A DNA stretch of 64,000 nucleotides, taken from positions 47,366-111,365 of the forward strand of contig JAUHVR010000020.1 in NCBI GenBank assembly GCA_030424865.1, read 5' to 3'. Source of the DNA: Alphaproteobacteria bacterium. GTDB lineage: Bacteria; Pseudomonadota; Alphaproteobacteria; Rhodobacterales; Rhodobacteraceae. Both the position numbers and the translations under genes were made by a program. Within the stretch, counting starts at the first letter, position 1. Each line of letters starts with the position of its first letter. Below, piece after piece: positions 18,438 to 27,153 of this stretch. The notes beneath the pieces are model-generated. The model was not told where the DNA came from, searched no databases, and saw only the letters and a list, made by a program, of their open reading frames with translations.

Positions 18438-18881
18438 CTAAGCCCGCTCATCCTTCGGAGATCCCATCACCACGTAAGAGGTGATCGAGTTCACCCCGGG
18501 CACGGTGCCCAGCACCTCGGTGTGAAACGTCTTGTAGGCCGCCAGGTCCGCACATTCGACCCGCAACAGATACTCGATGGTCCCGGTGATGTTGTGGCAC
18601 TCCCGCACCTCATCGGCCCGCAACATGGCCCGCTCGAACGCCTCCTGGCTTTGCTTCGAGTGATCCGACAGCCCCACACCCACATAGGCCGCAAACCCGG
18701 CACCCAGTCGCGCCCGGTCGGTCACGGCGCGATATCCGGTGATCACGCCGGACCGCTCCAGTTCCTGCACCCGCCTCAGACAGGCCGAGGGCGACAGCCC
18801 GACCCGCTCGGCCAGTTGCAGATTGCTGATCCGCCCCTCGGCGCCCAAAACGCGCAATATCTGATCGTCAATTCCGTCCAT
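18438..18881 (-). CDS. Lrp/AsnC-family transcriptional regulator
   Basis: 147 aa from Met 18881. N-terminal helix-turn-helix (residues 3-50; RISNLQLAERVGLSPSACLRRV is the recognition region), then the RAM/AsnC ligand-binding domain (residues 65-140). It is divergent from a LysE exporter with 81 bp between starts, the usual pairing of an amino-acid-sensing regulator with its exporter. Confidence 0.9.
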   Translation of the reverse strand: MDGIDDQILRVLGAEGRISNLQLAERVGLSPSACLRRVQELERSGVITGYRAVTDRARLGAGFAAYVGVGLSDHSKQSQEAFERAMLRADEVRECHNITGTIEYLLRVECADLAAYKTFHTEVLGTVPGVNSITSYVVMGSPKDERA

Positions 18882-18962
18882 GACCACCAGTTATTGCAAA
18901 ATATTCTATGCCACACAACAATTCGCAATTTCATGCTATCCATGTCGTGACAAATTGCGCCC

Positions 18963-19556
18963 ATGACTTACCAACTGCTTTCGGCCCTGGTGCTTTTTGC
19001 CTTCGTCTCGTCGATCACGCCCGGCCCCAACAACCTGATGCTTCTGGCCTCGGGCGCAAACTTCGGCTTCCGCCGCACGATCCCGCATATGTTGGGCATC
19101 AGCCTTGGGCATGCCCTGATGGTCAGCATCGTAGGCATCGGCCTGGTCGAGATATTTGACCGTTTCCCCGCGACTTACACCGCGCTCGCTGTCGCCAGTG
19201 CCGTCTACCTGCTCTGGCTTGCCTGGAAGATCGCCAACGCCGCCGAACCCGGCAAGGGCAATGCCGGCGGCACGCCCATGACTTTTCTGCAAGCCGCCGC
19301 CTTCCAATGGGTCAACCCCAAGGCCTGGTACATGGCGCTGACGGCAATTACGCTTTACGCCGCCGACCAGTCGCTGACCGGCGTGGTCACGGTTGCGGTG
19401 GTCTTTGCCTGCGTGAACCTGCCCTCGGTCAGCACCTGGACGGTTCTGGGTCAACAGATTCGCCGTGTCCTGACAAATCCCGCGCGGCTTCGGGCCTTCA
19501 ACTGGACCATGGCCGTCCTGCTTGTGGCTTCGTTGATCCCCGTTCTGCTGCCTTGA
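18963..19556 (+). CDS. LysE/RhtB-family amino-acid exporter
   Basis: 197 aa, six hydrophobic helices. The N-terminal SSITPGPNNLMLLASGANFG is the family signature. It would export an amino acid; the divergent Lrp-type regulator suggests induction by that amino acid. The substrate cannot be inferred. Confidence 0.9.
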   Translation: MTYQLLSALVLFAFVSSITPGPNNLMLLASGANFGFRRTIPHMLGISLGHALMVSIVGIGLVEIFDRFPATYTALAVASAVYLLWLAWKIANAAEPGKGNAGGTPMTFLQAAAFQWVNPKAWYMALTAITLYAADQSLTGVVTVAVVFACVNLPSVSTWTVLGQQIRRVLTNPARLRAFNWTMAVLLVASLIPVLLP

Positions 19557-19645
19557 TCGGGAATTGGCGCCCTGGACAGCCCTGATTTGTTGCATCCACC
19601 GTCGCGGCACGCCATATACACCGCCAGAAACGACGCGAGACGGGC

Positions 19646-20608
19646 ATGACACATTACCTCGACTTTGAAAAACCGCTGGCCGAGATCGAAGGCAAGGCGG
19701 AAGAGCTGCGCGCCATGGCGCGGTCAAATGAGGAAATGGATATCGAGGAAGAGGCCGCCGCCCTCGATCGCAAGGCCGACGAGATGCTGGTCGAGCTCTA
19801 CAAGGGGCTGACGCCCTGGCGCAAATGCCAGGTCGCGCGCCACCCCGAGCGCCCGCATTGCAAGGACTACATCGAGGCGCTGTTTACCGAGTTCACGCCG
19901 CTGTCCGGCGACCGGAACTTTGCCGAGGACGAGGCCGTCATGGGCGGCCTGGCCCGGTTGGGCGGCGAACCGGTGGTCGTCATCGGCCATGAAAAGGGTC
20001 ACGACACCCAGACGCGTCTGAAACGCAACTTCGGCATGGCGCGCCCCGAAGGCTACCGCAAGGCGATCCGCCTGATGGATCTGGCCCACCGTTTCAAGCT
20101 GCCGGTCATCACCCTTGTTGACACTCCCGGCGCCTACCCGGGCAAGGGTGCCGAGGAACGTGGCCAATCCGAAGCGATCGCCCGCTCGACCGAGAAGTGC
20201 CTGCAGATCGGCGTGCCGCTGATCAACGTGATCATCGGCGAAGGCGGATCCGGCGGGGCCGTGGCCTTTGCCACCGCCAACCGTGTCGCAATGCTGGAAC
20301 ATTCGGTCTATTCCGTCATCTCGCCCGAGGGCTGCGCCTCGATCCTCTGGAAAGACGCGGAAAAGATGCGCGAAGCGGCCGAGGCACTGCGGCTCACGGC
20401 GCAGGATCTGAAAATGCTGGGCGTAGCCGACCGCATCATCCCGGAACCGCTTGGCGGCGCACATCGCGACCGCGAAACAGCCATCGCTTCGGTTGGCGCG
20501 GCGCTGTCGGCCATGCTGGGCGAGTTGCAGGGCAAAAGCCCGGATGACCTGATCAAAGACCGTCGCCAGAAATACCTGAGCGTCGGGTCAAAGGGGCTGG
20601 CCGCCTGA
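19646..20608 (+). CDS. accA: Acetyl-CoA carboxylase carboxyltransferase alpha subunit
   Basis: 320 aa, full length. Begins [20 protein letters not shown]; carries the [27 protein letters not shown] core, [21 protein letters not shown] and [20 protein letters not shown], the oxyanion and CoA-binding segments. With AccD it transfers carboxyl from biotin to acetyl-CoA in fatty-acid synthesis. Stands alone; a GC-rich hairpin follows. Confidence 0.97.
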   Translation: MTHYLDFEKPLAEIEGKAEELRAMARSNEEMDIEEEAAALDRKADEMLVELYKGLTPWRKCQVARHPERPHCKDYIEALFTEFTPLSGDRNFAEDEAVMGGLARLGGEPVVVIGHEKGHDTQTRLKRNFGMARPEGYRKAIRLMDLAHRFKLPVITLVDTPGAYPGKGAEERGQSEAIARSTEKCLQIGVPLINVIIGEGGSGGAVAFATANRVAMLEHSVYSVISPEGCASILWKDAEKMREAAEALRLTAQDLKMLGVADRIIPEPLGGAHRDRETAIASVGAALSAMLGELQGKSPDDLIKDRRQKYLSVGSKGLAA

Positions 20609-20619
20609 GGATTTGGGCG

Positions 20620-20642
20620 CGCGGCGGGACAGACCCGCCGCG
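20620..20642. terminator. GC-rich hairpin after accA
   Basis: CGCGGCGGG and CCCGCCGCG form a perfect 9-bp stem with loop ACAGA, 11 bases past the accA stop and 11 bases from the end of the convergent gene at 20654. No T-run is present. Confidence 0.5.
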
Positions 20643-20653
20643 TGGCCGTGCCC

Positions 20654-21004
20654 CTAGGGGTTCACGCAGGTCGCAAAACCCTGAATTGTCAGAGTCGACC
20701 CTGCCCCGGGGCTGCACACAGCGGTGAAGCCACAGCGGTCATGCGGAAAGCGCGAAGGCTGACCTTGGAAATTCTGCGTCCCGACCGAAATCCGCTGCAG
20801 GCTTTGGCAATCGTCTCCGCTGGCATAATTTCCCATCGTGTAAGAGCAGCTTAGCGCGATCATGCCCTGGGGGCAGATCGCCTCGCAGGTAACCCATCCG
20901 TCGCTGGACTGTTCAAAGCAGTTGGCCGATTGGAAATCCTGGGCGGCGGCAGATGTGGCAATCCACATGCAGCCCGCCGCGACGGCGGTGATCAATGTCT
21001 TCAT
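20654..21004 (-). CDS. Small disulfide-rich secreted protein
   Basis: 116 aa from Met 21004; an upstream in-frame ATG gives an implausible leader. Sec signal about residues 1-22 (ends SAAAQ). The mature protein has eight cysteines (in NCF, TCE, ICP, SCS, DCQ, RCG, VCS and TCV contexts), consistent with four disulfides. No family recognised. It is similar in style to the small secreted proteins at 26.2-27.6 kb but not obviously homologous. Confidence 0.65.
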   Translation of the reverse strand: MKTLITAVAAGCMWIATSAAAQDFQSANCFEQSSDGWVTCEAICPQGMIALSCSYTMGNYASGDDCQSLQRISVGTQNFQGQPSRFPHDRCGFTAVCSPGAGSTLTIQGFATCVNP

Positions 21005-21167
21005 CTCAAGTCCCTCCGATGTGCCGGCCAGCAAACAGCGCAGCTTGTTGTTATGTCGGAGGTGACTCCGGAACACAGCTTGTCTGACCCTAAACCGGCC
21101 TGCGACCGCAGACCATGTCACAGCCAAGGCCACGGGACCCGTGGCTGTCAATGAAAGACTGGGCGCT

Positions 21168-21818
21168 TCAGCTCGCGAGCAGCCGCAGGCCCTGCGTCAC
21201 ATCCGACCGCACCGCAAGCCGCAGACCGGGCTCGTCACCGGCCTTGAGCGCCGCGATGATCAGGCGATGGAAATGCGGCGGCTCGGTCCGGCGCAGCTTG
21301 CCATAAAGCGCCCGCATCGTTGGCCCAAGTTGTAGCCAGACGTTTTCCGCAGTCGCCAGCATCGCCGGGGCCTGGGCCCGCAGGTACAATGTGCGGTGGA
21401 ACTCGAGGTTCGAGCGAATGTACCCCGAGGCATCGCGATTCTCGATCATTTCGGCGATCACGCCGTTGATGGACTGCAAACGGTCAATCAGCGCCATATG
21501 TGCGCGCGGCAAGGCGCGGCTGGCCAGTTCTACCTCGATCAGGGCACGCAGAGCCGCCAGTTCCTCGATGCGTTCGTTTGACAGCTCGGGTGTGGCCACG
21601 CGGCCGGACGACGATAGGGAAAGCGCGCCTTCGGCCACCAACCGCCGCACGGCTTCGCGTGCGGGGGTCATCGAGACATCAAACTCGCGCCCGACCCCGC
21701 GCAAGGTCAGGGCCTCGCCCGGTGCAATCTGCCCCAGCATGATACGCGACCGCAGCCCGCGATAAACGCGGTCATGCGCCGAGGTTGCAGGATCGGAGGT
21801 GCGCGTCTGGGTGTTCAT
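21168..21818 (-). CDS. GntR-family regulator, FCD subgroup
   Basis: 216 aa from Met 21818. N-terminal winged helix (residues 12-75; GEALTLRGVGREFDVSMTPAREAVRRL is the GntR signature region), followed by the all-helical FCD ligand domain (residues 85-210). A 16-bp perfect palindrome six bases upstream of the start is an obvious autoregulatory operator. The 3' neighbours do not reveal the effector. Confidence 0.88.
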   Translation of the reverse strand: MNTQTRTSDPATSAHDRVYRGLRSRIMLGQIAPGEALTLRGVGREFDVSMTPAREAVRRLVAEGALSLSSSGRVATPELSNERIEELAALRALIEVELASRALPRAHMALIDRLQSINGVIAEMIENRDASGYIRSNLEFHRTLYLRAQAPAMLATAENVWLQLGPTMRALYGKLRRTEPPHFHRLIIAALKAGDEPGLRLAVRSDVTQGLRLLAS

Positions 21819-21823
21819 GCCTT

Positions 21824-21839
21824 GTTTGTGATCACAAAC
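21824..21839. promoter_or_regulatory. GntR operator, 16-bp perfect palindrome
   Basis: GTTTGTGATCACAAAC contains TTGTGATCACAA, matching the GT..AC-type sites of FCD-family GntR regulators. It sits between the upstream metallopeptidase gene's stop and the GntR start, where bound regulator would block its own initiation. Confidence 0.75.
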
Positions 21840-21849
21840 GGGGCCGCGG

Positions 21850-22542
21850 TCAATCGCCGAATCGATAGCGGTGCAGCGACGTGCCCTTGGTTTGCAGCCA
21901 CCTTCGCTGCGTCTCCCACGGGCCATAAAGATCGGTGACCACCTGCCAGAACGCAGGAGAATGGTTCATTTCGACCAGATGCGCGACCTCGTGGGCCGCG
22001 ACATAATTCAGCACCTCGGGCGGCGCCATCACAAGGCGCCAGGAATACATCAGCCCGCCTTCGCTGGTGCACGATCCCCAGCGCGAGCGCGTGTCGCGCA
22101 GCGTGAGCTTGCTGTAGTCGCGCCCCAACAGCTGCGCATAGCGGTCCGAGGCCGCCGCCAGCCGATCCCGCGCCAGCGACTTGATGTGTCCCACCAACCG
22201 CGCGGCCACCCGGGTTTCAGGCCCCGGAACATGCACGACGCCCGCATCGATACGCACACGACGCCCTGTTCCGGCCTGAACCCGCAGCATTTCGCCCTCG
22301 ATGGGCACAAGGGATCCCAGACCGATCTGGACCGACGGCTCTTGCCCCGACAGATGCCCACGCAGCCAGGCCTCTTTCTCGGCCACAAAGCCTCGCGCCT
22401 CGGCCTCGGGTGTGCGTGGCGGCAGGGTCAGGGTGATCTTTCCGTCCAATTGCGACAGCCGCAACGTCATGCGCCGCGCCTGGGCGGACCGGCGCAGATA
22501 AACCTCGATCGGAGGGTTGCCTGGAAGGGTAATCTGACCCAT
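21850..22542 (-). CDS. YgjP-like (DUF45) metallopeptidase-domain protein
   Basis: 230 aa from Met 22542 (MGQITLPGNPPIEVYLRRS). Carries the zinc-metallopeptidase HEVAHLVEMNHSPAFW motif (HExxH plus a downstream His) and the WGSCTSEGGLMYSWRLVMAP block typical of YgjP/SprT-like proteins. Bacterial members are poorly characterised. Same strand as the GntR gene but separated from it by the operator palindrome. Confidence 0.87.
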   Translation of the reverse strand: MGQITLPGNPPIEVYLRRSAQARRMTLRLSQLDGKITLTLPPRTPEAEARGFVAEKEAWLRGHLSGQEPSVQIGLGSLVPIEGEMLRVQAGTGRRVRIDAGVVHVPGPETRVAARLVGHIKSLARDRLAAASDRYAQLLGRDYSKLTLRDTRSRWGSCTSEGGLMYSWRLVMAPPEVLNYVAAHEVAHLVEMNHSPAFWQVVTDLYGPWETQRRWLQTKGTSLHRYRFGD

Positions 22543-22650
22543 ATGCTGCCTCTGACTGTTTGGCCGTGCCAAAGCCTTTGACACCGCGTGATCGTTATGG
22601 CAGTTGGCCCGGATCGTCGACAAGACCACATGTATTGAAGGGGACCACCC

Positions 22651-22974
22651 ATGCCCAAGGAAGAATGGGGCGTCAAGCGCGTTTGCCCGACCACCGGCAA
22701 ACGTTTTTATGACCTGAACCGCAATCCGATCGTCAGCCCGTACACCGGCGAAATCGTCGAAGTGGAAAACGGCAAGACCCGGATGATCGCTGCTGACGCC
22801 GAGGACGCGGCAACCGCCAAGGCCAAGGCCTCGGAGATGGAAGATGACGTCGTTCTGGATGATGACGATGATGTCGATGTCGATCTGGGCGATGATGTCC
22901 TGGACGATGACGATGATGAAAACGTCTCGCTGGACGAAATCGCGGACGTCGCGTCGGACGACGACGATTCCTGA
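22651..22974 (+). CDS. TIGR02300 (FYDLN acid) family protein
   Basis: 107 aa. N-terminus KEEWGVKRVCPTTGKRFYDL is the diagnostic segment; the C-terminal half is an Asp/Glu-rich tail (VVLDDDDDVDVDLGDDVLDD). The family is common in Alphaproteobacteria and has no known function. The gene ends with a terminator and lies next to tRNA-Ala. Confidence 0.92.
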   Translation: MPKEEWGVKRVCPTTGKRFYDLNRNPIVSPYTGEIVEVENGKTRMIAADAEDAATAKAKASEMEDDVVLDDDDDVDVDLGDDVLDDDDDENVSLDEIADVASDDDDS

Positions 22975-22985
22975 TTTTTAGATGC

Positions 22986-23021
22986 GCAATCGGCGGTTTT
23001 CGACTTGATCCCGCCGATTGC
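22986..23021 (+). terminator. Terminator after the FYDLN gene
   Basis: GCAATCGGCGG (22986-22996) pairs perfectly with CCGCCGATTGC (23011-23021) over 11 bp around a 14-base loop, followed by TTTG. It lies 12 bases past the stop codon. Confidence 0.65.
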
Positions 23022-23064
23022 TTTGCGTAACAGAGCGCACGGCGTCAGAAAACGCCACCGGTCA

Positions 23065-23140
<76 letters not shown>

Positions 23141-23305
23141 AAACTCTTGACTCAGTCAGACATCTGAAACGGCTTTCCGTCGCACGACTGCCCGCGCGGA
23201 TGTGCGTGCGGTCTTGCAGGTGCGGACACAGCGCGCGCCCGCATTAAGGTTCCATTTACGTCGGCGTCTTATCCAGAAGCTCCGTGCAACTGCCCGAGGG
23301 CCCTG

Positions 23306-24340
23306 ATGTTTGATTGTCCGCCTGAAACTTCGTTCGAGGCCATCCTGAATGCGATGGACCAACAGGTTGCTGTGCTGGATCCTCAGGGACGACTGACCTG
23401 GGTCAACCGCGCATGGCGGACATACTGGATCGAAAACGACGGTGATCCCGATATGGATTGGCGGGGCGTCGACTATCTTGGACCTTGCCTCGCGGCAGCA
23501 CGGTCCGGGGATTCCAGCGCAAAGGCGGCAGCCGAAGGATTGTGCCAGTTGATCGCGGGTCAATCGGACGGGTTCCAGGTGGAATACCCCTGCAACGGCG
23601 CAGATGAAAAGCGTTGGTTCATCATGAGGGCCCGCAACGCCGTCGTGGGGACGCAGAATGCCCTCATCGTCACGCACGAAGACATCACCGAACGCAAACG
23701 GCTTGAAGACCGGTGCTGGCAGTTGGCCAACATCGATGAAGCAACCACGCTGGCGAACCGCCGCAGGTTCGACGCCTTCCTTCAGGAAAAATGGACCGCG
23801 GCGCGCGACACCGGCACCCCCATCTCGCTTGCCGTGATCGATGTGGACCACTTCAAACGGTTCAACGACACCTTTGGACATCAGGCAGGAGACACCTGCC
23901 TGCGTCGCTTGGGCAGGTTGATCAATAACCTTGTCCGGCCCGATCTGGATCTGGTGGCCCGCTATGGCGGCGACGAATTTGTCGTGGTGTTTCCCGATAC
24001 CGGGCATGAAGCTGCAACCTCGGTGATCGACACGATTCGGCGTGTGGTGAACTCGCCTTGTCCTCGTCCCCGGGTGGAACCCTCTGCACTTCCGGTCACG
24101 GTGACCGTTGGTCTTGCAACGCTGGTACCAGGACCCAGTGACGAGAACACGCCAGACCGGCTTTTTCGGCTTGCCGATCAGGACCTCTACAAGGGCAAGG
24201 CCCGAAACAGGGCGGGCGCTGGTCAACACAATGAAAACACGTTTGCCCGCGTCGGAGGTCACCAGCCCCGATGCCGCGGTTACCGCATCGTGGTGTCGGC
24301 AAAAAGCGCGCGCAGGGTGTCGCGCTTGACGTCGGGATAG
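23306..24340 (+). CDS. PAS-GGDEF diguanylate cyclase
   Basis: 344 aa, no signal or transmembrane segment. PAS domain at about residues 8-130 (QQVAVLDPQGRLTWVNRAWR start and VTHEDITERKRLE end), then a GGDEF domain (about 140-310) with DVDHFKRFNDTFGH and an intact GGDEF active site at residues 221-225. It should make cyclic-di-GMP; no RxxD inhibitory site is seen at the expected place. Its 3' end overlaps the convergent CadC-like gene by 61 bp. Confidence 0.9.
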   Translation: MFDCPPETSFEAILNAMDQQVAVLDPQGRLTWVNRAWRTYWIENDGDPDMDWRGVDYLGPCLAAARSGDSSAKAAAEGLCQLIAGQSDGFQVEYPCNGADEKRWFIMRARNAVVGTQNALIVTHEDITERKRLEDRCWQLANIDEATTLANRRRFDAFLQEKWTAARDTGTPISLAVIDVDHFKRFNDTFGHQAGDTCLRRLGRLINNLVRPDLDLVARYGGDEFVVVFPDTGHEAATSVIDTIRRVVNSPCPRPRVEPSALPVTVTVGLATLVPGPSDENTPDRLFRLADQDLYKGKARNRAGAGQHNENTFARVGGHQPRCRGYRIVVSAKSARRVSRLTSG

Positions 24341-25932
24341 AACAACTCGGCCCCCAGAAAGCTTTCGATGGAGAAATCGTTGTGAAGCATCCTTAGGCGT
24401 GCTGCCGTTTCGATGGAATTCTGAGTGTTACCCTGCGCCTGCTCAAGCGCCGCCAGCAAAGCCATCGCCGGCGCATAGCCGTCCGGCCCCGACTGCAGGA
24501 CTTTGACCGCCGTCGCATAATCCCCTTGGAACACGTGGGCGTAAGCGGGCCCCAGGCGGTACCAGCCCGGGGCCGGATCCCGCAGTGCCAGCGCCTGCGC
24601 ACCCCAGGCCAGGGCCTCGTCGTAAAGTTCAGTCGTCAAGGCGGCCTGCAGCGAGGCCGTGGCAAGGCCATCCGCATCGCTTGACAGCTTGTCCGCCCCC
24701 TCTTGCAACCGGCGCAGGGCTTCACGCCGGTTCCCGCGCAATGCGGCTGTCCAGCTGCCCGCCACCAGGCTTCGGCCCGAACCATCGCCCATGTGATAGG
24801 ACTGGCGTCCGGCATTGGCGCGCGCATCCCGCAGGGACTTGGCCTCGTCTCCGTCGGCCAGTGGGATCATGGCGCCTATGGCCAGCGCAAGACCGGCCCA
24901 GGCTTCGGCGTTGTGCGCGTCCAGTTCCAGCGCCTTGCGGAAATGCGTTTCCGCCTCTTTCAACGCCAGAGGATGGAATTCCTCCAACCGCGCCGCGCCC
25001 ATCAGGATATGGCCGCGCAGATCTGTCGTTTCCCCGTCCGTGCCCGTCAAACCCGACCCGACGCCCGTGATCTGACCGCTCCAGGGATTGGCCAACTCGC
25101 CTGCCAGCGCCGCGACGATCCGATCCTGCAGCCCCCGGATGTCGCCCTTGTCACCTTCCCAGGCGCGCACCCAGACGATCTGGCTGGTGCTGGTGTCGAT
25201 CAGATGGCCCGACACGCGAAGGGCCGCATCGCGCTGTTGCACCGTGCCGCCCACGACAAAGCGCGCGCCGTGGGACACATAGGCCCGCAGTGGCGTCTCG
25301 CCCGCATCGTCGCCGGCAAGCACCGAAGGTGCCAGCACCCGCACGGTGTCCAATTCGCTGAGCGCGATGATCAGATCGCTTTGCAGACCCAGCGCAAAGG
25401 TTCCCAGCGCGTCCTGCCCGCCCAGTACGTCGAATTCCAGGACGGCAACAGCAGGCTTGTCACTTTGAGCGACCACGGGGGGCTGCGGCGCGCGCTGACC
25501 GACAAAAAGGAAAAGCGCAAGCCCGCCGCCTACCAGAAGCACAAGCACCAAAGCCGCCACAAGGAACAGACGGTTCCGTGACGGCGGCGCGGCTCGCGGC
25601 ACCGGTTCGGGCGCGGCCGTTTCCGCTGCGGCGACGGCGGCACCTGCGGGCACCATCAGCCTGTATCCCCGGCCCGGGTTGGTCTGCAGAACCGTATGAT
25701 CCTTGTCGCCCAGCGCGCGCCGGAGCGCGGCGATGCTTTGGGTGATGCTGTCGTCCGACACGGCGGCCCCGTCCCAGACCTGTTCGATCAGGTCCTCTTT
25801 CGAGACGGGCTCGGGGTAGGCCTGCACAAGCGCCATGAAGACGGCAAAGCTTTTGGCGCGCACCACGACGGGTTCCGCGTCGTCGATCCAGACGGTCCGC
25901 TGCCGTTCATCATAGTGAATCCTGTCGGCCAA
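24280..25932 (-). CDS. Membrane-anchored CadC/ToxR-like transcriptional regulator with TPR domain
   Basis: 550 aa. Residues 1-97 are an OmpR-type winged helix (VSKEDLIEQVWDGAAVSDDSITQSIAALRRALGD), followed by a Pro/Ala linker, one transmembrane helix (about residues 121-146), a TolB/FlgO-like periplasmic domain (about 160-300, AVAVLEFDVLGGQD) and tetratricopeptide-like repeats to the end. It would bind DNA from the membrane in response to an envelope signal. The region upstream of its start holds phased TTTCAG repeats, probably its binding sites, shared with the divergent secreted-protein genes. Confidence 0.88.
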   Translation of the reverse strand: MADRIHYDERQRTVWIDDAEPVVVRAKSFAVFMALVQAYPEPVSKEDLIEQVWDGAAVSDDSITQSIAALRRALGDKDHTVLQTNPGRGYRLMVPAGAAVAAAETAAPEPVPRAAPPSRNRLFLVAALVLVLLVGGGLALFLFVGQRAPQPPVVAQSDKPAVAVLEFDVLGGQDALGTFALGLQSDLIIALSELDTVRVLAPSVLAGDDAGETPLRAYVSHGARFVVGGTVQQRDAALRVSGHLIDTSTSQIVWVRAWEGDKGDIRGLQDRIVAALAGELANPWSGQITGVGSGLTGTDGETTDLRGHILMGAARLEEFHPLALKEAETHFRKALELDAHNAEAWAGLALAIGAMIPLADGDEAKSLRDARANAGRQSYHMGDGSGRSLVAGSWTAALRGNRREALRRLQEGADKLSSDADGLATASLQAALTTELYDEALAWGAQALALRDPAPGWYRLGPAYAHVFQGDYATAVKVLQSGPDGYAPAMALLAALEQAQGNTQNSIETAARLRMLHNDFSIESFLGAELFYPDVKRDTLRALFADTTMR

Positions 25933-25997
25933 GGCCCCTCTCGATCCCCGTTGATCCCTTACCTGCGCATCGCGCCATCCATGTGATTTCTTTCACG

Positions 25998-26064
25998 TTT
26001 CAGCGGATTTCAGAAGAGTTTTCCCTGATTTCAGACCATTTCAGGCCATTTCAGACGATTTCAG
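25998..26064. promoter_or_regulatory. Six TTTCAG direct repeats in 10-bp phase
   Basis: TTTCAG starts at 25998, 26008, 26029, 26039, 26049 and 26059; the gap at about 26019 holds a degenerate TTTTCC. Most copies sit in ATTTCAG followed by three variable bases. Exact helical phasing on one DNA face is the arrangement bound by OmpR-type winged-helix proteins. The array lies 66 bp upstream of the CadC-like gene and 110 bp upstream of the first secreted-protein gene. Confidence 0.75.
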
Positions 26065-26173
26065 ATGCCTGGTCAGGACAATTCAGGGGCCCGGGGCGCA
26101 ATCATTGTCTCGTCGGTTCGGCACACCACCGGGACGGCGCAAACAGAACTCAGACTTTGAAAGGTCCATTTCG

Positions 26174-26443
26174 ATGAAATCTATTTTCCTGATATCCGCC
26201 CTCATTCTGGGCACCGCCGCACCGGTGGCTGCCGGTAACGCTGGCAATGCAAACATCATTGCGCCCAACAACTTCACGAGCACCTTCGGCAATGTCGGCA
26301 TCATCGCGCCGAACAACTTTACCGGAACCTTTGGCAACGCGGGCATCATCGCCCCGAACAACTTCACCACGACGCCTCGGCGCATTGGTGGAAGCAGCAG
26401 CATCAAGCTGACGCCCTTCATCCTGCGTGGTCGGACCCGCTGA
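26174..26443 (+). CDS. Small secreted protein with three 15-residue IIAPNNFT repeats
   Basis: 89 aa from the ATG at 26174. Sec signal residues 1-20 (cleavage after PVAA). The mature protein has three exact-length repeats at residues 24-38, 39-53 and 54-68, pattern GN(A/V)(N/G)IIAPNNFT(S/G/T)T(F/P), then a basic tail. The repeats differ mainly at third codon positions, so they are conserved as protein rather than being a recent DNA duplication. No cysteines; family not recognised. First gene after the phased repeat array. Confidence 0.65.
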   Translation: MKSIFLISALILGTAAPVAAGNAGNANIIAPNNFTSTFGNVGIIAPNNFTGTFGNAGIIAPNNFTTTPRRIGGSSSIKLTPFILRGRTR

Positions 26444-26491
26444 TCGCACATCCCATCCAACCCAATCCATCTTTCAAAAAGGAATTATCCA

Positions 26492-27019
26492 ATGCTTAAG
26501 AAATCCATTGCCCTGCTGATGACCCTGACCTCGCTGAACGTCGCGGCGCCTGTCGAAGCCAGCCCGCTGCCCGTGATCAAGGATCGCCCGAACCTGCAGA
26601 AGTACTGCTACCAGCATCACCGCGCCGAGGCCCGCCTGACGGCCTTTAGCGCCACGGCCTGGCAGTGCTGGAAATCGCCGACGCAGACCTGGGGGATTTC
26701 GGTCAACCAGGCGTGCAAGGACCAGCACGGGCTGCCCAAGTCGGCCTATGACAACAAGCACGACCCGTACTCGTGGTACTGCTACAAGCCCAAGCCCAAG
26801 GCGCCCGGTGTGGACCTGACCCGCTACTGCAAAAAGCACTTTGGTCAAAGCGCCCGTGCCAAGCTGGTGGGAAGCAGCGCCCTTGATTGGGTCTGCGCGT
26901 CCGGCACGCACAATCGCTGGGGCATCTCGGTCAGCACTGCGTGCAAGGAACAGCACGGGCTGCCCAAGGCCGCCTACAGCGATCGCAAGAACCCTTACTC
27001 CTGGTACTGCCACCGGTAA
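26492..27019 (+). CDS. Secreted protein with two tandem cysteine-rich domains
   Basis: 175 aa, preceded by AAAGGAAT ribosome site. Sec signal about residues 1-23. Two copies of a roughly 65-residue domain (about 35-99 and 109-175), each with four cysteines (39/59/75/97 and 113/135/151/173) and the shared WGISV..AC..QHGLPK and PYSWYC blocks, joined by a KPKPK linker. The pattern resembles an uncharacterised repeat I recall from secreted actinobacterial proteins ending in DPYSW.C; this is unverified. Function unknown. Confidence 0.7.
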   Translation: MLKKSIALLMTLTSLNVAAPVEASPLPVIKDRPNLQKYCYQHHRAEARLTAFSATAWQCWKSPTQTWGISVNQACKDQHGLPKSAYDNKHDPYSWYCYKPKPKAPGVDLTRYCKKHFGQSARAKLVGSSALDWVCASGTHNRWGISVSTACKEQHGLPKAAYSDRKNPYSWYCHR

Positions 27020-27153
27020 GGCCCTGATGATCTGACCTGCCCCACTCAACGCCCCGATCCTTTGAAATGATCCAAGCGTTGGGTGGCCACCAACAGAGCA
27101 GGTCACGATCCCAAGGCCCAAAGGCGGTCACCGGTATTTTTCGGAGAGACCCA

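Noticed and set aside
25998..26064. TTTCAG array read as a CRISPR-like repeat
   Set aside because: The unit is only 6-7 bases with 3-4 base gaps, far too short for repeat-spacer structure, and no cas genes are present.
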